Shown here: positions 1-9,925 of the stretch, piece by piece | How the letters are laid out: each line of letters begins with the position of its first letter | Position numbering within the stretch: position 1 is the first letter of the stretch | Assembly: GCA_003427395.1 (NCBI GenBank) | Contig: BFEA01000319.1 | Coordinates: 293,966 to 328,162 of the forward strand | Reading direction: 5' to 3' | DNA from: Chara braunii | Taxonomy: Eukaryota; Streptophyta; Charophyceae; Charales; Characeae | Length of the DNA stretch: 34,197 nucleotides | Notes under the pieces: model-generated | Told to the model about the DNA's origin: nothing | Seen by the model: the letters and a program-made list of their open reading frames with translations, nothing else | The model's database searches: none | Position numbers and translations under genes: made by a program

Positions 1-442
1 GATCCTGCTCAGTCGCCGCTGCTGCTGCTCTGCTCGCTGCCGCTGCTGCGCTGCCGCTCCTCGGGCTCCTGCGCTAAGTATAGCGCCAGCGCTGTTGCGC
101 CGTACCATACTGCACCGCTAGAGTGCCAGTGGGTCGATGGCCTGAATGAGGCTGGACTGGTACTTTTGTACCGGTGGGGCAGAGGCCGGCCTCAATGCTG
201 CGAGGCCTGGCCGTGCCCTGAACCGTCAAGATGGACGGTTCAGCCCCAACCGGCGGGCGGCAGCCTCAAGAGCGCTGCCAGGCCCAAACGGTAATGTCGT
301 TTAGGCCTGCCCGTCGGGTCTGGTCCAAAGTGAGGCCTTTACGGCCTGTAGTACCCCCAAGGTCGGGCCTTTAGGCTCTACTGTGTCCCTCTAACCCTAA
401 GTCGGGTCCGGTAGGACCCGTGTGGTGTCGAAGATGTAACAC
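1..442. other. GC-rich non-coding stretch
   Basis: No gene is recognisable. The first 60 bases are a GCTGCC/GCTGCT-rich simple sequence. From about 180 to 400 there are many GGCCT and AGGCC words; similar blocks recur near 21.53-21.77 kb and 33.30-33.50 kb. They may be remnants of a related repeat, but I cannot align them end to end by eye. Confidence 0.5.
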
Positions 443-666
443 AGTCCAACAGGTAAGTCCTCTGTCTGCTGCTGGTTTGTTGCTGTTCCTTCGTCTGTGT
501 GAGCAACACACAGTCCAACAGGTAAGTCCCCTCTCTGCAGCTGGTCTGTTGCTGCTCCTTCGTCCGTGTGAGCAACACACAATCCAACAGGTAAGTCCCC
601 TGTCTGCTGTTGGTCTGTTGCTGCTCCTTCGACTGTGTGAGCAACACACAGTCCAGCAGGTAAGTT
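443..666 (+). repeat. 69-bp tandem repeat, about 3.2 units
   Basis: Units start at 443, 512, 581 and 650 (partial), an exact period of 69. Each unit begins with TCCAACAG followed by GTAAGT and ends with GTGTGAGCAACACAC. Divergence between units is a few substitutions, mostly transitions. Because 69 is divisible by three, several frames stay open on both strands; I regard these as by-products of the repeat and not as genes. Confidence 0.9.
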
Positions 667-1959
667 GATGCAACTTCAGCTTGCTAGATCACAGTGAAAA
701 TCTGACTGTCCAATATGACGTTGAGCAATAGTAGTGAAATGACATAACACTGCAAGGGAAGAGGTGCGGCGTGGCTATCCCTCCCAGCGGCGTTCAGCTC
801 CCAGACAGCTACCAATAGTCTCTGTTTTCAACAAATAGTCGCCACCTGATCTTTAGCCAGCCAGCAGTGGCCAATGTCCAACGCTGACAACAGCCTCTCT
901 GATCTCTATGTGACTAACACTCTTAGTAACTTACATCAGTCGCCTTTCAAGCGAAGCTCAATGCCAGCAGTGGCATCAAGGAGCCATCAACATCTCACTG
1001 AAAAGGAAGTGACAACAATCTAAGTCTGCACCAGAAACCAAAACAGCAATATGTAGAACCCGCAAAATAACAGCCAATATCAGATATGCAGTAATTTAAC
1101 ACACTCGGAACTAGCTGTACCTCGCCAATTGACACAGCCTACGGGTCATAGCAGGTACGTGCTATTCTGCCCTTATTACTTTTCTCCTTCATTGCTCTTG
1201 TACTTAGTCAAATGTACTTAGCTGCCAAAGTGCTCCTCAAAAATCCAGACTGAAATTGACCCCTCCGTTGGAGCATCAGAAAGGTACGTGACTGACGCTC
1301 ATCCCCATGTTGCTTTAATTCCCCGATGCACCCAGTCGACTTATGCGGCTAGGTGCCGACAAATTTTCAGCACCCTTTCTTAATATACCCCTTCCACTTA
1401 CTCTCACCTTCAGGCTCCCTCAGTTTTTCTCACCTCCGAGCATACCCATATGCTACCTTTCCCCATTTACCACCACCGAGCGGTCGAGGATACATCAATT
1501 AGGACGACCAATGTGACAAACGTTTTAGTGAACACGACCTCAATGCCCATTCAACGAAGGGCGTGATTTCAAAGAGAATGAGCATAGTGACGAGCGGCAT
1601 CATAAGCACCTTTGGGGTCGCCGCCACTACGAAGGATGACCATGATTCTAGCAAGTAGCTTCAGCAATCGTGGTGGTATGCATGACGAACCTCGAAGAGT
1701 CGCACAGTCGCCCCTTGGTCCTACTCCTCGCTCCCACTCTTGCTTCCTTCCTAATGCACCTAGTCCCCAATTGCGGCCAAGTTAATTCATTCCTGACAGG
1801 TACACGGCTTATAATGGTGAGTCATATAGCTATGATGAAGGGCAGATCAGTTCTCAGACAAACGAACCTCGCATCAATCGAGAAGCACCTCGAAGGTAAG
1901 CTCTGTTGACGTCCATCGCTGAGTCAAGAGTCTTCCCAAACTCTCACCCCCCGTACTGG
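667..1959. other. Non-coding, no recognised feature
   Basis: No reading frame resembles a known protein. Splice-donor-like words occur at intervals (CAGGTACGTG near 1151, AAGGTACGTG near 1281, AAGGTAAGCT near 1893). They are not paired with visible exons, so no gene is called. Confidence 0.4.
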
Positions 1960-2245
1960 CCAAACCAGTCACCAAATGTGAAATCTGGCGCGGACACTTG
2001 ATTCACGATGCCTCAAAACCTCCACTTCGCCTCTCAGATCGTAAAGAATGGTCAAGAATCGACCAAGATTTACCGCTTTCATTCCCCTCTTTGCTTCGAA
2101 TGGCAGCACCGCACACAGCTTCTACAGTCAGTACCGACCGAATCAGCAATCAAATGAGAAATCTGGCGTGGCCACTTGGTTCGCGCCGTCTAAAAACCCC
2201 TACTTCGCCTCTTAGATCGTCTAAATCGGTCGAGGAATGACCGAG
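1960..2245 (+). repeat. Direct duplication of a ~90-bp block, arms 178 bp apart
   Basis: The block around 1976-2065 (starting AAATGTGAAATCTGGCG, including CTTCGCCTCTCAGATCGT) recurs at about 2152-2243 (AAATGAGAAATCTGGCG, CTTCGCCTCTTAGATCGT). The two arms differ by scattered substitutions. No coding content is recognised. Confidence 0.7.
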
Positions 2246-3249
2246 ACCCGTCACCTTCCCTTTTGTTCTTCCTCTCTCTTTCTCCGGTCCTTCTTTTTCT
2301 CCTCTCTCTTCTTCTACTAATTCTTTGCTCAACTCAACTGTAGATTCGGTTTCGCCTTTCCCCCAAAACCTCAGATCTCACCTTGTTTTGCCTCATTCCA
2401 TCAGAAAACACGTAAGTTATGGCTTTTTACTTCCACCATACCAGTTTCATCCCCTGCCTTCTTCACTTTTCTGTTTGTCCTCGTGTGTCTGGTCTGGTTC
2501 CCGACCAGATTCACACAGCTTTTGCCCCCTTATTTGCTTTACCCCTCCTTTCTCTCACCTACACCACAGCTCTCTCCTCTTACCAACCTCAATCCCCCTT
2601 ACGTTTGTCTTCCTTACGCCCATCGTTGTCTCATTTCCTACCTTGTCTCTTCTTCTCGTCTTCCATTGGCCTCCTACCTCCGTTGGTGCTTAGCGCAGCC
2701 CGTCGCATCCTTCGTTTGCGCAGCCCAGCCGGATTCAGTCCGGTAGCGCTTGTCGTAGGAAGGATATTTTGGAGGAAAACTGGATGTGAATGAGTATGGT
2801 ATGTCTTTCGCCCCTATGGCCAAGCCCGTCGGGCGACTCACACATGAGTACTGCTGAGGAGAAACTCCAGACGGAACTGACTACTAACGTTAGCCTTTTC
2901 GCCCCTATACCCAAGTTCGAACGAACGATTCATGCATCAGTCCCGCTGGGCCTGCTTTAGAGGGGGACCAGCTGCCACTTCAAGGGGAATCAGCTGCCGG
3001 CTGGTTCCATCAGTCGTTCGGCCCTATACTACAGTCCGGCGAATGATCTGTGTGCCCGTATAGCTGCAAGCCCCCGCCTGAGTTCCTTCTTGCCAGTTTC
3101 TTCTGGCCTTGTAGCCCAACTCAGGCATAGTTCATCATTTTATTTTTTTTCTTTTGGGTCCCACGCCTGCTCATACTCAAGTCCCCTCTGACTGTGCCTT
3201 GTCCAGGCACAGTCTACAGTCTTTCGGGCCCCAAATGGGCAGCTCACAC
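2246..3249. other. Non-coding; pyrimidine-rich block
   Basis: From about 2250 to 2680 the plus strand is strongly C/T-rich, which explains the overlapping open frames full of Ser, Pro, Leu and Phe there. From 2740 on it is of mixed composition with CCCGTCGGG-type words. I see no homology to any protein family. Confidence 0.4.
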
Positions 3250-3915
3250 CCAACTCTTCAGCAGGTGGTGTGTGGCAGAAGGTGCACACACAAAGGGGTT
3301 TCCGCCCCTGGGATTTCTTCCAACACCCACCAGCTCGCACGTACATTGAACTCACTTCGGGACAATTGCATTACGCCCTAATAGATATGTCGACTCGACC
3401 AAACTCCCCACCTGGCAGTGTCTTTCGCTTGGATCAGGCAGGCCACGAGCACCCGCACCTTGGACCGAGAGGCAGGGGCAGAGCCCTAGCTCCACCTTAT
3501 GAAATAAGTAAAAATAAAGTTGAAAGTAGTGACATTTCACCTGCACCGTAAAGCTCCCTCTCTTCTGCCTTCAATGGAGTTATCTTGGATCTGTATTTCC
3601 ACAGTCCGTGGGTGTGCCAGTCTGAGCTAGGTTCGGAGGAGCTGGTCCCACAGGCCCACTTTCTGCAGTTCGTGGTGTAGCAACTAAGCTAGGTCTGCAG
3701 GTGCTAGTCCTACTGGCCTACTTTCAGCAGTCCACGGCTGTACCAACTGAGCTAGGCCCAGTGGCAGATCCCATAGGCCTGTCTACACTCTGACTTCTCA
3801 CAGCAGACTGTGTCGGCGGACGGTGCACTTGCAGGGGGAATTCCGCCACTCAGGCTTCCTCTGCCTAGTGGGCTAAGCACCCACCGGCTCATATGTACGT
3901 TGAACCCCTTGGTCC
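3250..3915 (+). repeat. Two diverged copies of a ~110-bp block, about 540 bp apart
   Basis: The segment around 3250-3360 (ending CACCCACCAGCTCGCAC, then GTACATTGAAC) is echoed at about 3800-3912 (CACCCACCGGCTCATAT, then GTACGTTGAAC), with a shared GGTGCAC word upstream in both. The spacing and divergence would suit an old LTR-like or segmental duplication. No coding sequence supports either reading. Confidence 0.5.
3600..3782 (-). repeat. Degenerate ~60-bp tandem repeat with tRNA A-box-like cores
   Basis: Three diverged units start near 3601, 3666 and 3727. On the minus strand each carries a CCTAGCTCAG-like core. The best one, GGCCTAGCTCAGTTGGTACA, matches the D-arm/A-box of eukaryotic tRNAs. 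No B box or cloverleaf follows at the right distance, so this is not called a tRNA gene. A tRNA-derived SINE head repeated in tandem is possible. Confidence 0.5.
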
Positions 3916-5083
3916 GTGTATCAAGACGGGGAAGATGTAGGGATTTCGTCAGCATCCCGACCACGCAGGAAGTCAAACGGACCTGCCCAAAAAAAAGAGG
4001 CACGTGTTCAGGGTCCTCAACTACCACAACTGCCACTCGAGGGGGTTCTAATAGCCCCTGTCTGCAATGCTAGGTACTGCAGCCCAATACTGGCACGCAC
4101 TCCTGTGTTCATGCAAGGAGAGCGATAACGCAGTCGTCGTTCATCCTGCCTAGACGGGGATGCACGGCTTTCCTCCATCCACTTCCTGCTCGTTAATTCC
4201 TATCACTCTTTTAGCTTTCTCTCGAAGGTTCTTTTCATCCGCCCTCGTGGTACTTCTTTGTTGTCGGTCCCGAAGCCAATTTCCGGCCTGGTCAACATAC
4301 GGGAAAATGGAGAAAAATAAAATAAAAGTAAATGAACAAAATAAAATAGTAGAATTGAAGAGGGCGAGGACCTGCCAACGCCCTCTTCCCTTAACACCCT
4401 CGACCCCTCAGTCTCTGCCAGTCGCGCTCCTTCTGCTCCATCGCCGCTTGCTGACCTCGAACCCCAAACTTGTCGCCCAGAAGTCCAATATTGTAACCAA
4501 TAGGGCTAAGCCCAAGTCTGAGTTAGGGAGGCACGACCCTGCTATGAATAGTCACAGGACCGTAATTGGTCCTACCTGCACAAACCAGGCCTTCGCCTTG
4601 GCCTACCGGCCAACCCCCTGGCCTTCAGTAGATGACTCCCTTGCCTAGGTTTGTGGTTGCCTGGTACCCTGGCCGTCTGGTACACCATTTGTATCGCTGA
4701 AGCTCTCGGCTTCCCTCATGCTAAGCCTGAGAAGGCCGCACCTTTTAACGCGTCGTCAAGCACAATTTTCCTGCGCATGTGCAAAGTAAGATCTTTATCT
4801 CCCTCGCGATAAGCCCCGCTAGAGGTCGGGCTAGTTTGCAGAGTAAAGCTCGCCTCTATAAAATAAAAGAAAAATATAATCAAATTGAAAACTACAGAAA
4901 AAGGTAACCGAACCCTATGGCTTTGACATCTTTCGCCGCCCTGATGCTGCCGAGGACTAACGGTCACTTCACAGTGCAACGCAATAACGCGTGCGGCGTG
5001 CCCCACACATTCTCTTATTCGGTCGTATTTGACTTAGAGTCTCGCTAAGAGCGAGGTTGCCGAGGTGAGCGTCCTGACAGGAT
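3916..5083. other. Non-coding DNA upstream of LINE copy A
   Basis: A 162-codon open frame at 4160-4648 has no recognisable domain and is not called. There is an A-rich stretch at 4305-4352. The last few hundred bases may be 5' UTR of the LINE starting near 5084, but no promoter is visible. Confidence 0.35.
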
Positions 5084-5600
5084 TTGCCCCATCAGCATGC
5101 TACGTTGATCAAGGACGCACCTTGTGCGACCTTTAAAAATGATGACAAATACCCTTGTAAGGGTGTTTGCTACGACAACGCTGTGCTCTTCAATTTCACG
5201 AACAAAAACAGGGATTTGCCCCTTAATGAAAAGAGGGAATGGGTGATGGACAAACTCAGAGAAATATAGAGCATACCTGGCACAGATCCGAACGTCCCCT
5301 ACCACAAAAGAGGTAGGTACACAGTCATGATCCTGTGTGTCGATCCCTCCTATGCCGAATTCCTTATCTCCCTGGGTTCACTGAAGTGCAAAGGATCGGT
5401 GGTCACAATCCAGAGATGGAAACCGCCCACGGAACCTCAGGTGGAAGCTTCCAGACACAGGCATACGATGCTCCGAAACCACTTTTAGGTGCAGTTCGAT
5501 AACCTGTCCGAAGGAATGCACAACTTCCTCTAGAAAAGGCTGCAGGAGGAATTTCCCCAACAACCCCATCATAGACTGACTACCAGCCAATCCTGACTTC
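5084..5600 (+). pseudogene. LINE copy A ORF1, N-terminal part
   Basis: One frame reads through about 170 codons with in-frame TAG at 5267, 5486 and 5531 before a TGA near 5581. The text between the stops is coherent, for example a segment around VDPSYAEFLISLGSLKC and then VVTIQRWKPP. This kind of region precedes the zinc knuckle in plant LINE ORF1 proteins, which bind element RNA in the cytoplasmic particle. Each TAG lies where Gln would fit (EI*SIPG, HF*VQF, FL*KRL), consistent with CAG to TAG. The frame shifts between about 5560 and 5660 into the following segment. The start is not certain. Confidence 0.6.
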
Positions 5601-6527
5601 ATGGCACCTAACCATGACTCGAGAGTGGCATGCCTCCTGATATCCTCAAGCACGACGCCAAATTTCCCAGACACGTGGATCTTCCGAAAGAATGGCCAAC
5701 GCATCACAATCTTCATCTCCACCACAACGAACCCTTACTATTTTCGCTGCAGAAAACAGGGACACATGGGCATGCATTGTCCGCAGATGAGAGAAAAGGG
5801 AAGAAAGATGGTACTCAGACAATCAATATTAATCGAATGCGATGTCAAACCAGGGGTATGGTACATTAACAATGCTCAGTTTAAGGGCTGGATTTTCGAC
5901 GATAACCTCGAAAATCCCAAGTGGATTTGGGTCTTACAGGGGAAACCCAAGTTCAAACAAGACATCTACCCTCCCTACGACAACAGATGGAGGTCTGTAG
6001 AAGCCAAGCGAATGGAAGATAGAAACACAGGCTTCCGTATGGAACAGGTAGTTTGCAAAGCAGGACTGCATGATGAAAAGTATAGACTAGAATCAATGAA
6101 GGAAATGCACGAAATTGGACAAAATGCTGAGAAGGCCTACCTGGAAAACCTAAGGGTCATAACAACCTAGGAGCTGCCGTCGGACTCAGCTTGCTCGACG
6201 CCCAAATCCGCAGCCTCCAAAACTCGGGATGAGGATAGCCTCTGTATCGATGGATCTTTGAAACGCGAACCTGAAAAATCAGAAAGATAAACAAATGTTA
6301 GTGCTACGGGGAAAAAAAAGCAACAGTCGGTTGGAATGGCAAGTGCCCTACCGACAAACATGAAAACGGATGGAAGCGAACATACTAAGCAATCAAACAC
6401 TGCGCAGGGAGAAGGCAAAGTGCTACCAAAGGCAACGGGCCTGGAAGAAGGGGAGGAGGACATGAACTGCTCCCTAACCTCAGAAAGGGGTAAAAAAAGG
6501 GATAGAGCAGGGTCAAAGGCATCCTAG
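5601..6527 (+). pseudogene. LINE copy A ORF1, zinc-knuckle and middle part
   Basis: The segment YFRCRKQGHMGMHC near 5741-5785 matches the retroelement CCHC knuckle (C-x2-C-x4-H-x4-C), except that the first Cys is Tyr (TAT for TGT), so zinc binding is probably lost. The following ~120 residues, including KRMEDRNTGF and NAEKAYLENL, match the N-terminal ORF1 part of LINE copy C at 32.7-33.3 kb (KRIEDKDGG, AKKAYVENLQ). This confirms that they are the same family. In-frame stops lie at 6168 (TAG), 6288 (TAA) and 6525 (TAG), all in one frame. The role is RNA binding and chaperoning of the LINE transcript, by family. Confidence 0.75.
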
Positions 6528-7619
6528 TCCTCCAAGGAAGAAGATGAGAAACAATCTGAAAAGGACGATGAGGAATCGGATGATGAGTGGAATGAGGACG
6601 ACACGGATATGGAGGAGGATGACGAGGATTCCGTTGAATACGTACAGCAGTACGTCAGATCGCTGGAGAGGGCAAGAACAGTGGAATTCGAAGTAAGACT
6701 TGCCCATCACAAACATCTCCGAAATCTCAAAGCAGTGACGACAATGGCCAATGACATAAGCACGGAAAACAAGTTTGAATTGCTAGAGAAAAAAAAGGAG
6801 ATCAATGAGTTTTCTGCAGCGCAATACGGTCTGAAAACGAAGGTGGAAAAGGATGAAATCCAGGTGGATCTGAGCAGCTATGCACAACACTTCGAATGAC
6901 CCAAAACCTACGAGGAGAAAAATGCATGAAAGAGAGTTAAAAGGCAAAGAAACACAGCAAGTAACTCAAAGGCAGAATAACAAACGAATTAGACCACAGA
7001 GGACACATAAAGTGTGGATGAGCTCAACAGACAGGCAGCCATTCTTGAAGCATAGGTCAATGTCGTGCGTGATCAGAACAGGGAATTGGATGAAAACTGT
7101 CTTAATCTCAAAGACATTGTCACAGGGTACAACAGAGAAATAGAGGCAGCGGTCAGACTGGATGCTCGCTCCAATCCCAAACGGCACACAATAATCCCAT
7201 ACAGATGGAACAGCAAATACGAAACCTGGAAAATTGCATACCATAAATCCATGGCGCTACTAACAGTCATGGATCAGGACTGTACGCAGTAGCATATGAA
7301 AAAGAGGATATTTGATGCGGTGTCAGCTAGAGCGCACATTCTGGGAACCAAGAAGGAAGCGAGCGAAAAATGGAAAGATCAGGAGGGCAGTTCGCTGTGT
7401 GCAGATCTCAGACCCATGATTTCACAACTCGAGGAAAAGGCAGATCTTAATGACGCTCTGTGCTGGGTACCGTGGCCCTACTGGCTCTTAAACCGCGTTA
7501 GTAGCATGGGAATGGACACGAGATCAAATAGGCTGGGACAATGGGGGACTCCAACAGGGGCGTGCAACCAACCCCCATCTACAGAAAGTTTGGTCTCCGC
7601 AAAAGAGAACGGAATCTGA
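6528..7619 (+). pseudogene. LINE copy A ORF1, acidic and coiled-coil C-terminal part
   Basis: This continues the same frame. A long Glu/Asp-rich stretch (about 6540-6640) is followed by a charged helical region with VEFEVRLAHHKHLRNL and FELLEKKKEINEF. Copy C has VEFEITIAHKAHIFNL and YEILEKEQELSNF at the matching place, so the domain is conserved within the family although I cannot name it. Stops: TGA 6897 and 6927; TAA 6978; TAG 6990; TAA 7008; TAG 7053; TAG 7290. The TAG at 7053 lies exactly where copy C has CAA (Gln). The frame ends with TGA at 7617, overlapping the ORF2 start by about 80 nt. Confidence 0.7.
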
Positions 7620-8296
7620 AGATTATCTCACGGAATGTAAACGACATGTTCTCACTCCTCATTAATCAACGCAAGTGGGATAACATAACAAAGGTCACCA
7701 ATTGGTATAGCAGTTCACCCCCGGACATACTATGCATTCAGGAAACTCACTTGACTCAATCGCAGAATGACCAAAGAACAGAGAACCAGATAATGAAAAA
7801 ACTCCAGTGGGTGAAAGAAGCGACTTGGGCCCCTTCTCATCTACCTCACTCTGCGGGAGTCGTCGTACTTCTACATGTCAAAGTTAGGACAACCAATAAG
7901 ATATCTATATAATCATCTGACATTGACACCGCGGAAAGAAGATGGGCGAGCATAAAATTTCAATTCTTAGAAGACCAATTTCAAATCCTCTTCATCTACT
8001 GCCCCAACACACTACCTCAAAGAAGGGATTTAATCGAACAACTAGCCCCAAAATATGACCCCTATAGGCACCTACTCCTAGCAGGTGATTGGAATGTTGT
8101 TCTCGACCCAACAATGGACCGCCCCTCGGGAGGGAGCTCCCCAACAGAGAATGTGGCATGGAGCGAAGCACTCCCCATCCACGACATAATGACGGAAAAG
8201 AACCTGTTAGACCTGTACAGAGTCAAATACCCAGATAGTAAAGAATTTACCTATGTAAAAAGGAATAGAAGTCAACACATCTCCACACTAACCTAG
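7541..8296 (+). pseudogene. LINE copy A ORF2, APE-type endonuclease
   Basis: This domain would nick the target DNA for target-primed reverse transcription. Motifs in order: SRNVND (usual WN motif with Trp replaced by Arg, CGG for TGG), ILCIQETHL with the metal-binding Glu, the GVVVLL strand, FIYCPNT, LLAGDWNVVLDP with the catalytic Asp and Asn, and FTYVKRNRSQH. One TAA stop interrupts at 7910. The C-terminal SxIDY strand and final Asp-His are absent. Just after 8290 the frame changes and the RT linker starts, so the end of the domain appears deleted. Copy C retains STIDYFL at the matching place. Confidence 0.8.
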
Positions 8297-9230
8297 ACTT
8301 CCTTAATCTGGTCACAACACTATCTGAAGCCACAACAAAAGCATCAAGGATACTGGCTAGTAAAAGAAAATTAAGGGAAGACGAGCTTCAACATACCATA
8401 AAACTAGCAGAAAGCAACCTCATCTCCCACCTAGGTTCTTCCCTTTACGAGAGAGCGTTGGAGCAAGCCAGACAGGAAATGACCGAATGTGAGGAGCGGA
8501 GGAACAAAGGTATGAGAATGCAAGCAAGGGTGAAAGAATGGGAGGAAGGAGAGAGAATGACCACATACTTCTTTCACAAAATTAAATCTAATGCCAGCAA
8601 TGCAAGCATCGACCAACTACAAACTGAGTAGGGTCTCTCTTCAGATCCACAGTTAATGCTGACAACGACAGTAACTTTCTTCAAGAACCTCTACACCTCA
8701 AAGAAACAGGATTACACACAGCAAGAAACAAAACAGGCTAGAAACACATTCATCACCTACCTGGATAAAACAATCACAACAGAACAAGCCACAACTCTGG
8801 ACGCCCCAATCACAGAATAAGAGCTATTCGAAGCCCTATAGTCTATGAAGCCCAACAAAACACCCGGAATTGATGGCCTGTCCAAGGAATTCTGGGTAGC
8901 ATTCTGACCAGTGTTGGGCACATAATTTTTCCAATTCCTTGGGAAAGCCTGAGAGAAAGGCACATTGGGAGAACATCTAAGTATAGGAGTCGTCTCCCTC
9001 CTATATAAGAAAGGAGACCCAACGAACATAAGGAACTACATACCAATATCCTTACTCACAGTGACATATAAAATGTTAGCGAAATTGTTGGCTAACAAAA
9101 TAAGAACAATAACAAGGAATTGCTTTCATCTAGACCAAACAGGTTTCATTCTAGGAAGGTTCATATTAGACAATGTAATGACCCTAACAGAATATGTCAG
9201 ATACATACAGGACAAAAAAATGAACGCCAT
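8296..9230 (+). pseudogene. LINE copy A ORF2, linker and RT fingers
   Basis: A charged linker with YFFHKIKSNASN near 8565 leads to the RT fingers: MKPNKTPGIDGLSKEFW (about 8848-8898), VVSLLYKKGDPTNIRNY (about 8989-9040) and FHLDQTGFILGRFILDNVMT (about 9124-9183). These match the non-LTR RT blocks 0 to 2 and copy C. In-frame stops in the 8.6-8.95 kb stretch include TAG, TAA and TGA. One TGA (GKA*EKG) lies where copy C has Trp (RTAWEN), a TGG to TGA change. The frame then reads off the end into an inverted segment near 9230. Confidence 0.8.
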
Positions 9231-9510
9231 GACAGTGAAGTCATCCACAAAGAGGATTGTGGTCGGGACATATGGTGGGTGTTGGTTATCCTCTAGTAGT
9301 CTTTCTATTGAGGGGTCTTTTCTTAGGAAGGACGCAATGGCTTCCATGATGAACAGGAAAATCGAAGCTGCTAAAGGGTCCCCTTGGTGTACGGAACGTG
9401 ACATTTGGTAAGGTTGTGATATGTGGCCATTGACTTTGACTCTTCCTTGGGCCTAAGCATAGAGGATCTTGACCCACTTCCTAAAGTTGGGGCCCACGCC
9501 CATTTTTTCC
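9231..9510 (-). pseudogene. LINE copy A ORF2, RT motifs B and C, inverted relative to the element
   Basis: Read on the minus strand from about 9503 down, the sequence gives MEKMGVGPNFRKWVKILYA, one TAG, then SVHQGDPLAASIFLF (RT motif B), EAIASFLRKDPSIERL and ILFVDDFT (motif C with both catalytic Asp). Copy C has the same order of blocks (MERMGVGPIFRKWAKILYS, FVDDLT) in normal orientation. Fingers on the left and the FLGI block on the right stay on the plus strand, so this is an internal inversion. Motif A (FDFEK in copy C) and about 45 residues after motif C are missing at the two junctions. RT activity is impossible in this state. Confidence 0.85.
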
Positions 9511-9925
9511 ATGCTTGGCTAACAGACCCCCAAGTCAAAACGCCACAAAATACACCAGAAGGAACGAGTTGGGCTAAAGGCAAGGAGCCCCTGAGATTTT
9601 TGGGAATCCAAGTCTCCAAATCAGGCCCGAACTACTCAATGGCCCCGACAATCATGAGTAAAATGATAGCCAAATTGGGCAGCTGGTCCAGAGTCTATAC
9701 TTCAATCTTCGAAAGAGCCCTAATCCCAAATGCCTCTACCTTCTCAATGTGATGGTACGCCTCAACCATTTGGACACCAATCAAACAGGCGAGATTACAA
9801 TTGAGGAGGAAGGCAACTGCATATCTGTGGACAGGGGGCCCTTTTAAAACCCACTTCATCTCCAAAGTGGCATGGAGGTACGTCACCCAATCGAAAGCAA
9901 AAGGAGGCCTCAGAGTGCTCGACTA
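9511..9925 (+). pseudogene. LINE copy A ORF2, RT palm end and thumb
   Basis: Plus-strand text resumes with KTPQNTPEGTSW and RFLGIQVSKSGPN (the post-motif-C block; copy C has PPQNSPEVMTW and VVGIQLNELG in a shifted frame). After one TGA near 9750 it continues to LRRKATAYLWTGGPFKTHFI and ends at a frameshift near 9920. This region normally forms the thumb and start of the connection domain. Copy C carries the matching NRKAAAYLWTEDAFGRHFI. Confidence 0.75.

Noticed and set aside
371-673. Several overlapping open frames on both strands.
   Set aside because: They are produced by the 69-bp tandem repeat, whose length is a multiple of three.
2325-2793. Three overlapping plus-strand frames of 87-124 codons.
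   Set aside because: They follow from the C/T-rich composition and show no domain or codon structure.
4160-4648. 162-codon plus-strand frame.
   Set aside because: No recognisable motif, an A-rich interruption in the middle and no conserved neighbour.
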